From NCBI RefSeq assembly GCF_021495345.1, contig NZ_CP099397.1, forward strand, positions 2,170,001 to 2,234,000: a stretch of DNA of 64,000 bases, in the 5' to 3' direction. How positions within the stretch are numbered: position 1 is the stretch's first letter; the number at the start of each line of letters is the position of its first letter. The DNA is from Pseudomonas hydrolytica. Lineage in GTDB: Bacteria > Pseudomonadota > Gammaproteobacteria > Pseudomonadales > Pseudomonadaceae. The notes under the pieces are model-generated. The model was given only the letters and a program-made list of their open reading frames with translations, had not been told where the DNA came from and did no database searches. Below are positions 8,398 to 19,754 of the stretch, piece after piece. The translations under genes were made by a program, and so were the position numbers.

Positions 8398-8424
8398 GGG
8401 CGCAGCGGCTGAACCGCTGCGCCC
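8398..8424 (-). terminator. GC-rich hairpin after aer
   Basis: Perfect 11-bp arms GGGCGCAGCGG (8398-8408) and CCGCTGCGCCC (8414-8424) with a 5-base loop, seven bases beyond the aer stop. On the minus strand there is no T-run, so it is a weak terminator or an mRNA 3'-end stabiliser. Confidence 0.5.
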
Positions 8425-8430
8425 TTTGCT

Positions 8431-9996
8431 TCAGCGGTTGAAGCGCTCGACCAGGGCGTATTGGCCCTGTGCGGTGGTGGTGAGCGCCTCGCTGAGCTTG
8501 GCGGTGCTTTTGGCTTCGCCTGCGGTCTGGTCGGCCAGTTGGGCGATGGTGGTGATGTTCTGGTTGATCTCGTCGGCCACGGCGCTCTGCTCTTCGGCCG
8601 CGGCCGCGATCTGGTTGGCCATGTCGGCGATGTTGGCCACCGAGTCGCTGATGCCGGCCAGGGCCTGGTCGGCCTTGAGCACTCGCTCCACGCCTTCGTC
8701 GGCCTGCTTGCGGCCGATTTCCATGGTCATCACGGCCTCTTCGGCGGTGCGCTGCAGTTTGGCGATCAGGGTGTGGATCTGTTCGGTGGATTCCGCGGTG
8801 CGCTGGGCCAGGGAGCGAACCTCGTCGGCCACCACGGCGAAGCCGCGGCCCATTTCGCCGGCACGCGCGGCTTCGATGGCGGCGTTGAGGGCCAGCAGGT
8901 TGGTCTGGTCGGCGATGCCCTTGATCACGTCGACCACGCCGCCGATCTCATTGCTGTCCTGGGCCAGGCGGGTGACGGTCTCGCCGGTGTCGCCCACCGA
9001 TTGCGACAGGCGCTGGATGGCTTCGCGGGTTTCCGCGGCAATGCTGCGCCCTTCGCTGGTCAGACGGTTGGCTTCCTGAGTGGCGATGGCGGTACGGGCG
9101 ACGTTGCTGGCGACTTCCAGAGTGGTGGCGGCCATCTCGTTGACGGCGGTGGCGACCTGTTCGGTCTCGCTGCGCTGGCGCTCGAGACCGGCCGAGCTGT
9201 TGTGCGCCAGCTTGTCGGCTTCACGCGCCTGCTGGGTGAGCTGTTCGGCGGTGTCCTGCAGGCGGGTCAGGCAGGTTTTCAGGCGCGCATCCTGGCTGAG
9301 CATGGCCATTTCCAGGCGCGCTTCGGCGCCGCGGCTGTCGGTGTACATCTGCGCGATCAGCGGGTCGGAGGTGGTCTGATCGGCGATGCGCAGTAGGCGC
9401 TTGATGCCACGGGTCTGCCAGGCGATGCCGGCCAGGCCCAGAGGAACGGAGAGCAGGGCGGCGAGGATGAACCCCCAGTTGCTGCCGATCCAGTGGCCGA
9501 TCAGAAAACCGATCTGGCTGACCAGAATGAAGGGCATCCAGGCCTGTACGATGGGCAGCCACTGGTTACTGGCGGGGACGGCCGATTTGCCGGCGTTGAC
9601 CCGCGCATACAGCGCTTCGGCGCGGCGTACCTGTTCGGCAGTGGGTTTGACCCGTACCGATTCGTAACCGACGACCTGGTTGTTCTCGGTCATCGGGGTG
9701 ACGTAGGCGTTGACCCAGTAATGGTCGCCATTCTTGCTGCGGTTCTTGACGATGCCCATCCACGGCCGGCCCTTCTTCAGGGTCGTCCACATGTGGTCGA
9801 ACACCGCTGGCGGCACGTCCGGGTGACGCACGATGTTGTGCGGCGCGCGCAGCAGTTCCTCGCGGGAGAAACCGCTGATCTCGACGAAGGCATCGTTGCA
9901 GTAGGTGATCTGGCCCTTGAGGTCGGTGGTGGAAATCAGGCGCTGCTGAGCGGGGAAGGTGCGTTCGCGCTGAGTGACCGGCTGGTTGTTACGCAT
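8431..9996 (-). CDS. aer: Aerotaxis receptor Aer (PAS-containing methyl-accepting chemotaxis protein)
   Basis: A 521-residue chemoreceptor. The N-terminal PAS domain (~20-120) has the Aer-type segments [18 protein letters not shown] and [12 protein letters not shown]; in Aer this domain binds FAD and senses redox state. A hydrophobic double segment (~155-198) anchors it in the inner membrane without a periplasmic domain. The cytoplasmic signalling hairpin (tip [32 protein letters not shown], ~373-405) couples to CheA/CheW. The neighbour acnA matches the P. aeruginosa order aer-acnA. It drives movement toward favourable oxygen or energy conditions. Confidence 0.93.
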   Translation of the reverse strand: MRNNQPVTQRERTFPAQQRLISTTDLKGQITYCNDAFVEISGFSREELLRAPHNIVRHPDVPPAVFDHMWTTLKKGRPWMGIVKNRSKNGDHYWVNAYVTPMTENNQVVGYESVRVKPTAEQVRRAEALYARVNAGKSAVPASNQWLPIVQAWMPFILVSQIGFLIGHWIGSNWGFILAALLSVPLGLAGIAWQTRGIKRLLRIADQTTSDPLIAQMYTDSRGAEARLEMAMLSQDARLKTCLTRLQDTAEQLTQQAREADKLAHNSSAGLERQRSETEQVATAVNEMAATTLEVASNVARTAIATQEANRLTSEGRSIAAETREAIQRLSQSVGDTGETVTRLAQDSNEIGGVVDVIKGIADQTNLLALNAAIEAARAGEMGRGFAVVADEVRSLAQRTAESTEQIHTLIAKLQRTAEEAVMTMEIGRKQADEGVERVLKADQALAGISDSVANIADMANQIAAAAEEQSAVADEINQNITTIAQLADQTAGEAKSTAKLSEALTTTAQGQYALVERFNR

Positions 9997-10139
9997 GGCA
10001 GGTATCCGTCGTTGTAATGCCCTGTCATCGGCCGCGAAGCGGCAAAGTTGAGGGCTGAATCCGTTTTGGCGAGTGTAATCGCTTTATGACTGACGTCACA
10101 TTTCTGTCGTGACATTGGCCATCCGTGACCCGACGGGAA

Positions 10140-10166
10140 AGCCCTGCCGCCTGGGGCGGCAGGGCT
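10140..10166 (-). terminator. acnA terminator
   Basis: Perfect 12-bp arms (AGCCCTGCCGCC at 10140-10151, GGCGGCAGGGCT at 10155-10166) with a 3-base loop, just after the acnA stop. On the minus strand TTTC follows; the T-run is short. Confidence 0.65.
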
Positions 10167-10172
10167 GCTGCA

Positions 10173-12914
<2,742 letters not shown>

Positions 12915-13161
12915 TGCACATCTCCTTGGGCCCGCACGGTTCGGGCTGTGTCTGATGGCGGCAGACCTTCAAGCTAGTTCGGCTTGGGCGGTCTGGCTAG
13001 CGCATATCCTTTCGGTTGCTATGCGCTGCCTGTCTGTTGCGACGAGGCGGGGCGGCCAGCTTGCCGGTCCGTAGCTGCAGACAGCGCATAAGTAGCTGGA
13101 CAGGTTTACCGGCTCGGGGTTCCGGTCTCGGGTATCATGCGCGCCTCAAGGAGACCCGTTG
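12915..13161. promoter_or_regulatory. acnA-rlmM divergent intergenic region with interrupted inverted repeat
   Basis: 247 bp without a gene. A long imperfect inverted repeat has arms TATGCGCTG(CC)TGTCTG near 13020-13036 and CAGACAGCGCATA near 13079-13090. TATCAT at 13132-13137 is a plausible minus-10 for rlmM, and AAGGAGA at 13148-13154 is the rlmM ribosome site. No clear acnA promoter was identified. Confidence 0.45.
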
Positions 13162-14217
13162 ATGAATATCCTGTTTCTGCATTGCCGCCCCGGTTTCGAG
13201 GGGGAGGTTTGCGCCGAGATCACCGACCTTGCGGCGCGTCTGGATGTGCCGGGCTACTCCAGGGCCAAGCCCGGTAGCGCGTGCGCCGAGTTCGTCTGCA
13301 GCGAAGCGGCCGATGGCGAACGCATGATGCGCAGTGTGCGCTTCAACAGCCTGATTTTCCCCAGGCAATGGGCACGCGGTGGTTTCGTAATGTTGCCGGA
13401 GAGCGATCGCATCAGTGTGCTGCTCGAGGCTCTGGCCGACTATCCGGTGTGCGGCAGCCTGTGGCTGGAAGTGGTGGATACCAACGACGGCAAGGAGCTC
13501 TCGACCTTCTGCAAGAAGTTCGAGGCGCCGCTGCGCAAGGCGCTGCTCAAGGCCGGCAAGCTGGTGGACGACGCCAGGAAGCCGCGCCTGCTGCTGACCT
13601 TCAAGAGCGGCCGCGAGGTGTTCGCCGGCATCGCCGAGGCGGACAACCAGGCGATGTGGCCCATGGGCATTCCACGTCTGAAGTTTCCCCGCGAGGCGCC
13701 AAGCCGTTCCACGCTTAAGCTGGAGGAGGCCTGGCACCATTTCATTCCGCGCGAGCAGTGGGATCAGCGCCTGGCGCCGGGCATGACCGCCGTCGACCTG
13801 GGCGCGGCCCCCGGTGGCTGGACCTGGCAGCTGGTCAATCGGGAGATTCGCGTCACCGCCGTGGACAACGGGCCGATGGCCGAAAGCCTGATGTATTCCG
13901 GCTTCGTCGTGCACCAGCGCGCCGATGGCTTTACCTTCCGCCCGCGCCATCCGGTGCACTGGATGGTCTGCGACATCGTCGAGAAGCCGGCGCGCACGGC
14001 GGCGATGATCGAGACCTGGCTGGGTGAAGGGCTGTGCCGCGAGGCGGTGGTCAACCTGAAGCTGCCGATGAAGCAGCGTTACGCCGAAGTGCGGCGCCTG
14101 CTCGATCGCATCGAGTCGGGGCTGGCGGAGCGGGGGCTGAAGGTCAGCATTGGCTGCAAGCAGCTGTATCACGACCGTGAGGAGGTGACCTGCCATCTGC
14201 GCCGTCACGGCAAATGA
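13162..14217 (+). CDS. rlmM: 23S rRNA (cytidine-2498-2'-O)-methyltransferase RlmM
   Basis: A 351-residue SAM-dependent RNA methyltransferase (E. coli RlmM/YgdE is 366). The N-terminal half is the THUMP-like RNA-binding region. The Rossmann-type RrmJ/FtsJ domain begins at DLGAAPGGWTWQL (~213-225), followed by VTAVDNGPM and MVCDIVEKP, and VNLKLPMKQRY supplies the catalytic lysine of the K-D-K-E set. ATG 13162 is chosen over TTG 13159 because of spacing from AAGGAGA. It modifies C2498 in the peptidyl-transferase region before ribosome assembly. It sits beside acnA, as in P. aeruginosa. Confidence 0.94.
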   Translation: MNILFLHCRPGFEGEVCAEITDLAARLDVPGYSRAKPGSACAEFVCSEAADGERMMRSVRFNSLIFPRQWARGGFVMLPESDRISVLLEALADYPVCGSLWLEVVDTNDGKELSTFCKKFEAPLRKALLKAGKLVDDARKPRLLLTFKSGREVFAGIAEADNQAMWPMGIPRLKFPREAPSRSTLKLEEAWHHFIPREQWDQRLAPGMTAVDLGAAPGGWTWQLVNREIRVTAVDNGPMAESLMYSGFVVHQRADGFTFRPRHPVHWMVCDIVEKPARTAAMIETWLGEGLCREAVVNLKLPMKQRYAEVRRLLDRIESGLAERGLKVSIGCKQLYHDREEVTCHLRRHGK

Positions 14218-14433
14218 TGATGTGAACCGGACGCGGGCCGGTCAGGCCCGGCCCGGACTCCCGCGTCGCCCCGGGCTCCACCCGAAGCTGGCGTGCGTGC
14301 CATCCATGACCCGCCAGAGCGCAGGCACTTTGCCGCAGTCGGCAGGCATGCGCTGCCCATCCAAGGTTGTGCGCGCAGGGTGACCTGGAGGTCAGCTTTG
14401 CGCGACAATGCGCGCCTGCCTGTGGAGCCTCCT

Positions 14434-14685
14434 ATGTCCGAAGCCCTGACCCTCAACCACGATGACCTGCTCGACGCCAGCGGCCTGAATTGCCCCGAGC
14501 CGGTGATGATGCTGCACAACAAGGTGCGCGACCTGTCGCCGGGCGGCTTGCTCAAGGTGATCGCCACCGACCCCTCGACCCGCCGTGACATTCCCAAGTT
14601 CTGCGTGTTTCTCGGCCACGAGCTGCTCGGTCAGGCCGAGGAAGACGGTACCTATCTGTACTGGATTCGCAAGAAGGCCGATTAG
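14434..14685 (+). CDS. tusA: Sulfur carrier protein TusA
   Basis: An 83-residue TusA/SirA-like sulfurtransferase. The family motif [20 protein letters not shown] contains the single conserved active cysteine (C-P-E-P), and the C-terminal [10 protein letters not shown] completes the fold. It accepts persulfide sulfur from IscS and passes it on for tRNA 2-thiouridine synthesis and other pathways. ATG 14434 fits family length and has GGAG upstream; the frame opens at 14293 without support. It follows rlmM after ~215 bp, as in P. aeruginosa. Confidence 0.94.
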   Translation: MSEALTLNHDDLLDASGLNCPEPVMMLHNKVRDLSPGGLLKVIATDPSTRRDIPKFCVFLGHELLGQAEEDGTYLYWIRKKAD

Positions 14686-14708
14686 GCTGGGGTTGAACGT
14701 GCGGCCCC

Positions 14709-15782
14709 TTAAGGCTCCACGTCGCGTTCCGCGCTATTCCATCCCGCCTGTCCCGGCGCCAGACCGCAACTGTTCAGGAGCTTCTGCCAGGCCCTGACGT
14801 GACGCGCCGTGGCCGCGCGGAAATCCTGCCATAACGAATCCTGCTCGCCAGCCAGCCGCTGCAGATGTTCGCCGGTAGCTGGCGGAATGCCTTCTAGACG
14901 CTGCAGTTGCAGCAGCACCGCCTGCCATTGCTGGCCGCGCTGGTCGACCTGTGCCAGATAAGGCTGCAGGCCGCCGGCGTAGAACTTGATGAAGATGTTC
15001 TGCAGGATGCGCCCGCGCGGGGTCGCCTGGCCCAGTGGGCAAAGCGGGCGATTTTGTTGGCGTTGCTCGAGCATTTCGCTGCCGGCGTCGAGCGTGTGGC
15101 GCAGGCTGGCCAGGCTGGTGATCAACTGGCTGCCCTGTTCGCTGGCATAGAGGGCGAAGAACAGTGGTTCCAACTCCCCGGCGCTCGGTGGTAGCTGTGC
15201 CGGTATGCCGGCGCCGATGCTGGCCAGCCGCTGCAATGCGTCCAGTGCCGCGCTGTCTTCCTGGCTGTCGACCGGCAATGCCTGGTCGGCAAAGCGCAGG
15301 TAGTTCTCGAACTCCGGGCTGCCGTTCAGGGCATTCCAGAACACCGCTGGCAGTTGCTGGCGCTTGTCGCTGGCCAGGCGCTGCAGAGTGGCCTTGAGGC
15401 TGGAGTCGTCCTGCAGATGCGGCAGGCAGTCATCGATGGCGCGCAGCAGGTCGCCTTCGTAGCCCAGGCGCTGGCTGGGCATCAGCTGCTTGCCCAGGCT
15501 GCTGTTGCGCTGGCTGATCAACTGCTGCAGATGCGGACAGCGCCGCGCATCGATGACCAGATCGAGCAGGCCGATGCGCAGTTCCGGCAATGCCAGCAGG
15601 CGCTCGCGGCGTGGCGGTAAACGAAATTGGCTGGCGCTGCGGCTGTCGAAAGTGGGTACGTCGGCCGCATCGAGCGAGCGCTGCAGACGTGCGAGGTAAT
15701 CGTTCTGCAGGGCCAGGCCGTCATTGGCCGGGCCGCAGCCAGCGATCAGAAGGAAGCAGAGGAGCAGGGCAGGTCGGATCAT
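14709..15782 (-). CDS. DUF3080 lipoprotein
   Basis: A 357-residue predicted lipoprotein. The signal sequence MIRPALLLCFLLIAGC ends in a lipobox (LIAGC), so Cys16 is probably lipidated. The rest is an alpha-helical, leucine/glutamine-rich DUF3080 protein with the family segments LLALPELRIGLLDL and ARRCPHLQQLISQRNSSLGK. Function unknown; presumably periplasmic and membrane-anchored. It is transcribed away from the MATE gene in the same direction, with 37 bp between. Confidence 0.82.
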   Translation of the reverse strand: MIRPALLLCFLLIAGCGPANDGLALQNDYLARLQRSLDAADVPTFDSRSASQFRLPPRRERLLALPELRIGLLDLVIDARRCPHLQQLISQRNSSLGKQLMPSQRLGYEGDLLRAIDDCLPHLQDDSSLKATLQRLASDKRQQLPAVFWNALNGSPEFENYLRFADQALPVDSQEDSAALDALQRLASIGAGIPAQLPPSAGELEPLFFALYASEQGSQLITSLASLRHTLDAGSEMLEQRQQNRPLCPLGQATPRGRILQNIFIKFYAGGLQPYLAQVDQRGQQWQAVLLQLQRLEGIPPATGEHLQRLAGEQDSLWQDFRAATARHVRAWQKLLNSCGLAPGQAGWNSAERDVEP

Positions 15783-15819
15783 CTGCTCAGTCTAGAGAGG
15801 ATGCCCGACCTATCCAATC

Positions 15820-17193
15820 TCAACCGGCCCGGCGAATGCGCTTGCGCGCGCTGCGTGCCAGGCGCACGGTGAGCATCGCTGCGGCGCAGGTCAGGCCCAC
15901 CACCAAACCTTGCCACAGGCCGCTGGGGCCGCTCGGCTCGCCCAGCCAGTCGGACAGCCCGAGCGCATAGCCCACCGGCAGACCGATGCCCCAGTAGGCG
16001 AACAGGGTCAGCAGCATGGTGATGCGGGTGTCCTGGTAGCCGCGCAGGGCGCCGGCGGCGGTGACCTGGATGGCGTCGGAGAACTGGAACAGGGCCGAGT
16101 ACACGATCAACGTCGCTGCCACCGTGATTACCGCCTGGTCCGGGGTATAGATCTGCGCGATCTGCTCGCGCAGCAGGAGCATCAGGCTGGCCGATATGCA
16201 GGCATAACCCAGTGCCACGCCCATGCTCACCCCGGCGGCGAAGCGCGCCTCGCGCGGCTGGCCGCGGCCCAGTGCCTGGCCGACGCGCACCGTCGCGGCC
16301 ATGGCCAGCGAGTAGGGAATCATGAACACCATGGAACTGAAGTTCAGGGCGATCTGATGCCCGGCGACCACGGTGGCGCCGAGGCCGCCGATCAGCAGGG
16401 CGATCACCGAGAAGATGCTCGATTCGGCGAATACCGCGATGCCGATCGGTACGCCAATGCTCAGCAGGCGCTTGATCACCGGCCACTGTGGCCACTCGAA
16501 ATGGGTGAACAACGCGCTGGCACGGTAGTAGGGCGCCCACTTCACCCAGACCAGCATGCCGATCAGCATGAAGCCCATCACCAACGCCGTTGCCCAGCCG
16601 CAGCCGACACCGCCCATGGCCGGCAGGCCGAACTTGCCGTAGATGAAGATGTAGTTGGCCGGAATGTTGAGCAACAGGCCGAGGATGCCCAGCACCATGG
16701 CCGGACGGGTATGGCCGAGGCCATCGCTGAAGCAGCGCAGCACGTGATACAGCGCCACCGCCGGGAAGCCGCAGGCCACGGCGCGCAGGTAGCCCATGGC
16801 CGGGGTGATCAGCGCCGGGTCGACGTTCATGATGCGCAGGATGAACTCGGCGTTCCACAGCAGCGTCGCCGCGCCGCCGCCCACGGTCAGAGCCAGCCAC
16901 AGGGCCTGACGCACCAGCGGGCCGATGTCTGCCTCTTCGCCGGCACCGAAGCGCTGCGCCACCTTGGGGGTGGTGGCCAGCAGGATGCCGGTCATCAGCA
17001 GGAACACCGGTACCCAGATCGAGTTGCCCAACGCCACGGCGGCCAGGTCCTGCGGGCTGACGCGCCCGGCCATCAGCGTATCGACGAAGCCCATGGCGGT
17101 ATGCGCCAGCTGGGCGATGATGATGGGCGTGGCCAGGATGAGCAGGCTGCGCAGTTCCGTGCGCACGCGGCCAAGGCGAGTGTCGGTGGACAT
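15820..17193 (-). CDS. MATE-family multidrug/Na+ antiporter (NorM-like)
   Basis: A 457-residue inner-membrane exporter with twelve hydrophobic segments. The N-terminal half includes LRSLLILATPIIIAQLAHTAMGFVDTLMAGRVSPQDLAAVALG, the classic MATE opening, repeated in weaker form in the second half around VRVGQALG. It exports cationic compounds using Na+ or H+. The frame runs far upstream to 17889 through antisense of pdxB; ATG 17193 (MSTDTRLGRV) is the plausible start. It is divergent from pdxB with a 150-bp gap, as I recall for the P. aeruginosa gene pair. Confidence 0.92.
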   Translation of the reverse strand: MSTDTRLGRVRTELRSLLILATPIIIAQLAHTAMGFVDTLMAGRVSPQDLAAVALGNSIWVPVFLLMTGILLATTPKVAQRFGAGEEADIGPLVRQALWLALTVGGGAATLLWNAEFILRIMNVDPALITPAMGYLRAVACGFPAVALYHVLRCFSDGLGHTRPAMVLGILGLLLNIPANYIFIYGKFGLPAMGGVGCGWATALVMGFMLIGMLVWVKWAPYYRASALFTHFEWPQWPVIKRLLSIGVPIGIAVFAESSIFSVIALLIGGLGATVVAGHQIALNFSSMVFMIPYSLAMAATVRVGQALGRGQPREARFAAGVSMGVALGYACISASLMLLLREQIAQIYTPDQAVITVAATLIVYSALFQFSDAIQVTAAGALRGYQDTRITMLLTLFAYWGIGLPVGYALGLSDWLGEPSGPSGLWQGLVVGLTCAAAMLTVRLARSARKRIRRAG

Positions 17194-17343
17194 TTCGATT
17201 CTTCGGGAAGGCAGAAAACCGCGTAGTCTACGCCTTGACGTATCGGTCAGGAAAGCACGATCTGCCGCTCTGCCTGGCGGCTCACGGGGCGACGCTGGCG
17301 CTCGTGCTGGCTTAGAATGGCCGCCTGTTCGATGGAGCCCGCC

Positions 17344-18477
17344 ATGCACATAGTCGCCGACGAAAACATTCCCCTGCTCGATGAGTTCTTCGCCGCGTTC
17401 GGCAGCATCCGCCGTCTGCCGGGGCGGGGCATCAGCGCAGCTGACGTGCGCGACGCCGATCTCTTGCTGGTGCGTTCGGTGACTCAGGTGAACCGGGCAT
17501 TGCTCGAAAGCAGCCGCGTGCGTTTCGTCGGCACCTGCACCATTGGCACCGATCACCTGGATCTCGATTACTTCGCCGAGGCCGGCATCGCCTGGAGCAG
17601 CGCGCCGGGCTGCAACGCCCGGGGCGTGGTGGATTACGTGCTGGGCAGCGTGCTGACCCTGGCCGAGCGCGAGGGCGTCGACCCGGCTGCGCGCGTCTAT
17701 GGCGTGGTCGGCGCAGGGCAGGTCGGCGGGCGTCTGGTCCATCTGCTGCGCGGCCTTGGCTGGCAGGTGCGGGTGTGCGACCCGCCACGGCAGGCCGCCG
17801 AGGGCGGCGATTTCGTCAGCCTGGAGCGGATCATCGAAGAATGCGACGTGATCAGCCTGCACACGCCGCTGGACGCCTCGACGCGCCATCTGTTCGATGC
17901 GACTCGCCTGGCGGCATTGCAGCCGGGCGCCTGGCTGATCAATGCCAGTCGTGGCGCCGTGGTGGACAACGCCGCGCTGCGCACGTTACTGCCGCAGCGC
18001 CCCGACCTGAAAGCGGTGCTGGACGTCTGGGAAGGCGAGCCGCAGGCCGATGTCGAACTGGCCGCCCTGTGCCAGTTGGCCACACCGCATATCGCCGGTT
18101 ACAGCCTGGACGGCAAGCTGCGCGGCACCGCGCAGATCTACCAGGCCTGCTGCCGCGTGCTGGGCGTTGCCGAACAGGTGAGTCTGGACGATCTGCTGCC
18201 GGCCCCTTGGCTCAGCGAGATGAACATCGACGGCCGCGCGGACCCGGCCTGGGTCCTGGCCAGTCTGTGCCGCGCGGTATACGACCCACGCCGCGACGAT
18301 GCGGATTTCCGCCGTAGCCTGGTCGGCGACGCCGACGCCCGTCGTGCGGCGTTCGACCGCTTGCGCAAGCACTACCCGATGCGCCGCGAGATCGATGGCT
18401 TGCGCGTACGAATCCAGGGCGATGCGCCACAGTTGGCAGCGCTGGTCCGGGCGTTGGGCGCCAAACTGCTGGACTGA
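17344..18477 (+). CDS. pdxB: Erythronate-4-phosphate dehydrogenase
   Basis: A 377-residue D-2-hydroxyacid dehydrogenase of the PdxB subgroup, second step of the DXP-dependent pyridoxal phosphate pathway. Signatures are the N-terminal [27 protein letters not shown], the NAD-binding [15 protein letters not shown] (~118-132), [13 protein letters not shown], and the C-terminal ~95-residue PdxB dimerisation domain. ATG 17344 gives the family start MHIVADEN; the frame opens at 17317. No partner gene is adjacent. Confidence 0.96.
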   Translation: MHIVADENIPLLDEFFAAFGSIRRLPGRGISAADVRDADLLLVRSVTQVNRALLESSRVRFVGTCTIGTDHLDLDYFAEAGIAWSSAPGCNARGVVDYVLGSVLTLAEREGVDPAARVYGVVGAGQVGGRLVHLLRGLGWQVRVCDPPRQAAEGGDFVSLERIIEECDVISLHTPLDASTRHLFDATRLAALQPGAWLINASRGAVVDNAALRTLLPQRPDLKAVLDVWEGEPQADVELAALCQLATPHIAGYSLDGKLRGTAQIYQACCRVLGVAEQVSLDDLLPAPWLSEMNIDGRADPAWVLASLCRAVYDPRRDDADFRRSLVGDADARRAAFDRLRKHYPMRREIDGLRVRIQGDAPQLAALVRALGAKLLD

Positions 18478-18599
18478 CCCTACCGCGGCTGTCATTGCTC
18501 CTACCTAGGAAGGCCTAACCCAATACTCAAGTAGCATGGGGCGCGGGCCGCTCGCTTCGTAGAATTTCCCCATATCCAGCAGGTGTATTGGGGCGTCTT

Positions 18600-19754
18600 A
18601 TGGCCTTGGAACAGTCGGAGGGCGTGCTCAGCGCCGTTTCCAGCACGAAGGACGTGGAACAGGCCGCCCAGGAGCTGGCGCGCCAGCTGATCCATCCTTA
18701 TCTCGGCTTCGTGCTGTTCTTCTGCTCGGCCGAGTACGACCTCGAAGCCCTCGGCCGGGCCCTGGAGCAGCATTTCGGCGGCGTCAGCCTGGTTGGCTGT
18801 ACCAGCGCCGGCGAGATCACCCCGCAGGGCTACGGCCGCGGCTGCGTGGTGGCGCTGGGCTTCGACCTGCGCTGCTTCTCCATCGCCAGCGCGCTGATCG
18901 ACGAGATGGAGCGCTTTAACCTGCTCGATGCGCAGCAGCTGGTGGATGGCCTGGTGCGCGACTGTCGCAGCAACGAGCTGGCCTCGATCAAGGGTCACAG
19001 CTTCGCCCTGACCCTGCTCGACGGCCTGTCCAGCCGCGAGGAGCTGGTGCTCGGCGCGCTCAGCGCGGCGCTGGGCAGCATCCCGCATTTCGGCGGTTCG
19101 GCCGGCGACGACAACCACCTGACCCACACCCACGTCTACCACGGCGGGCGCTTTCACAGCGGCGCGGCGGTGGTGGTGCTGTTCAATACCTGGCTCGACT
19201 TCGAGGTCTTCAGCACTCACCACATCCAGCCCAGCGGCGAGAAACTGGTGGTGACCCGCGCCGACAGCTCCAGCCGCCGCGTCTACGAGCTCAACGCCGC
19301 GCCGGCCGCGCAGGAATACGCCGAGCTGATCGGCGTGCCGCTCGATGCCCTGGACCACCGGGTGTTCGCCGCCTATCCGCTGGCGGTGCGCATCAGCGAT
19401 CACTACTACGTGCGCTCGATCCAGCAGGTGCACGACGACCTCAGCCTGAGCTTCTACTGCGCGGTGGAGAACGGCATCGTTCTCACCGCGATGCGTCCCG
19501 GGCCGCTGCTGCCGAATCTCGCGCAGCTGTTCGCCGGCCTCGAGCAGCGCCTCGGTCCGTTGCTGCTGACCATCGGCTGCGACTGTTTCCTGCGCCGCCT
19601 GGAGATCGAGAACGACGGCGGCAGCCTGCCGGTGTCGGCCTTCCTGCGTCAGCAGCGGGTGATCGGCTTCAATTCCTACGGGGAGCAGTTCAATGGCATG
19701 CACATCAACCAGACCTTCACCGGAGTCGCCATTGGCCGCCCTGGTCGCGGCTGA
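18600..19754 (+). CDS. nosP: FIST-domain nitric-oxide-sensing protein NosP
   Basis: A 384-residue cytoplasmic protein with tandem FIST_N (~25-220) and FIST_C (~225-370) domains. Typical segments are LVGCTSAGEITPQGYG and FGGSAGDDNHLTHTHVYHGG. In P. aeruginosa, NosP is a haem-based NO sensor that inhibits its partner kinase NahK, feeding into biofilm and quorum control. Here, as there, it lies directly before a hybrid histidine kinase. Its stop is 62 bp inside the kinase gene, so translation is probably coupled. ATG 18600 is preferred to the in-frame start at 18588. Assignment rests on domain type plus neighbour. Confidence 0.85.
   Translation: MALEQSEGVLSAVSSTKDVEQAAQELARQLIHPYLGFVLFFCSAEYDLEALGRALEQHFGGVSLVGCTSAGEITPQGYGRGCVVALGFDLRCFSIASALIDEMERFNLLDAQQLVDGLVRDCRSNELASIKGHSFALTLLDGLSSREELVLGALSAALGSIPHFGGSAGDDNHLTHTHVYHGGRFHSGAAVVVLFNTWLDFEVFSTHHIQPSGEKLVVTRADSSSRRVYELNAAPAAQEYAELIGVPLDALDHRVFAAYPLAVRISDHYYVRSIQQVHDDLSLSFYCAVENGIVLTAMRPGPLLPNLAQLFAGLEQRLGPLLLTIGCDCFLRRLEIENDGGSLPVSAFLRQQRVIGFNSYGEQFNGMHINQTFTGVAIGRPGRG

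Noticed and set aside
15820..17889. 689-codon frame extending the MATE gene upstream
   Set aside because: The first ~230 codons are antisense to pdxB; the MATE protein starts at 17193 with a normal family N-terminus.
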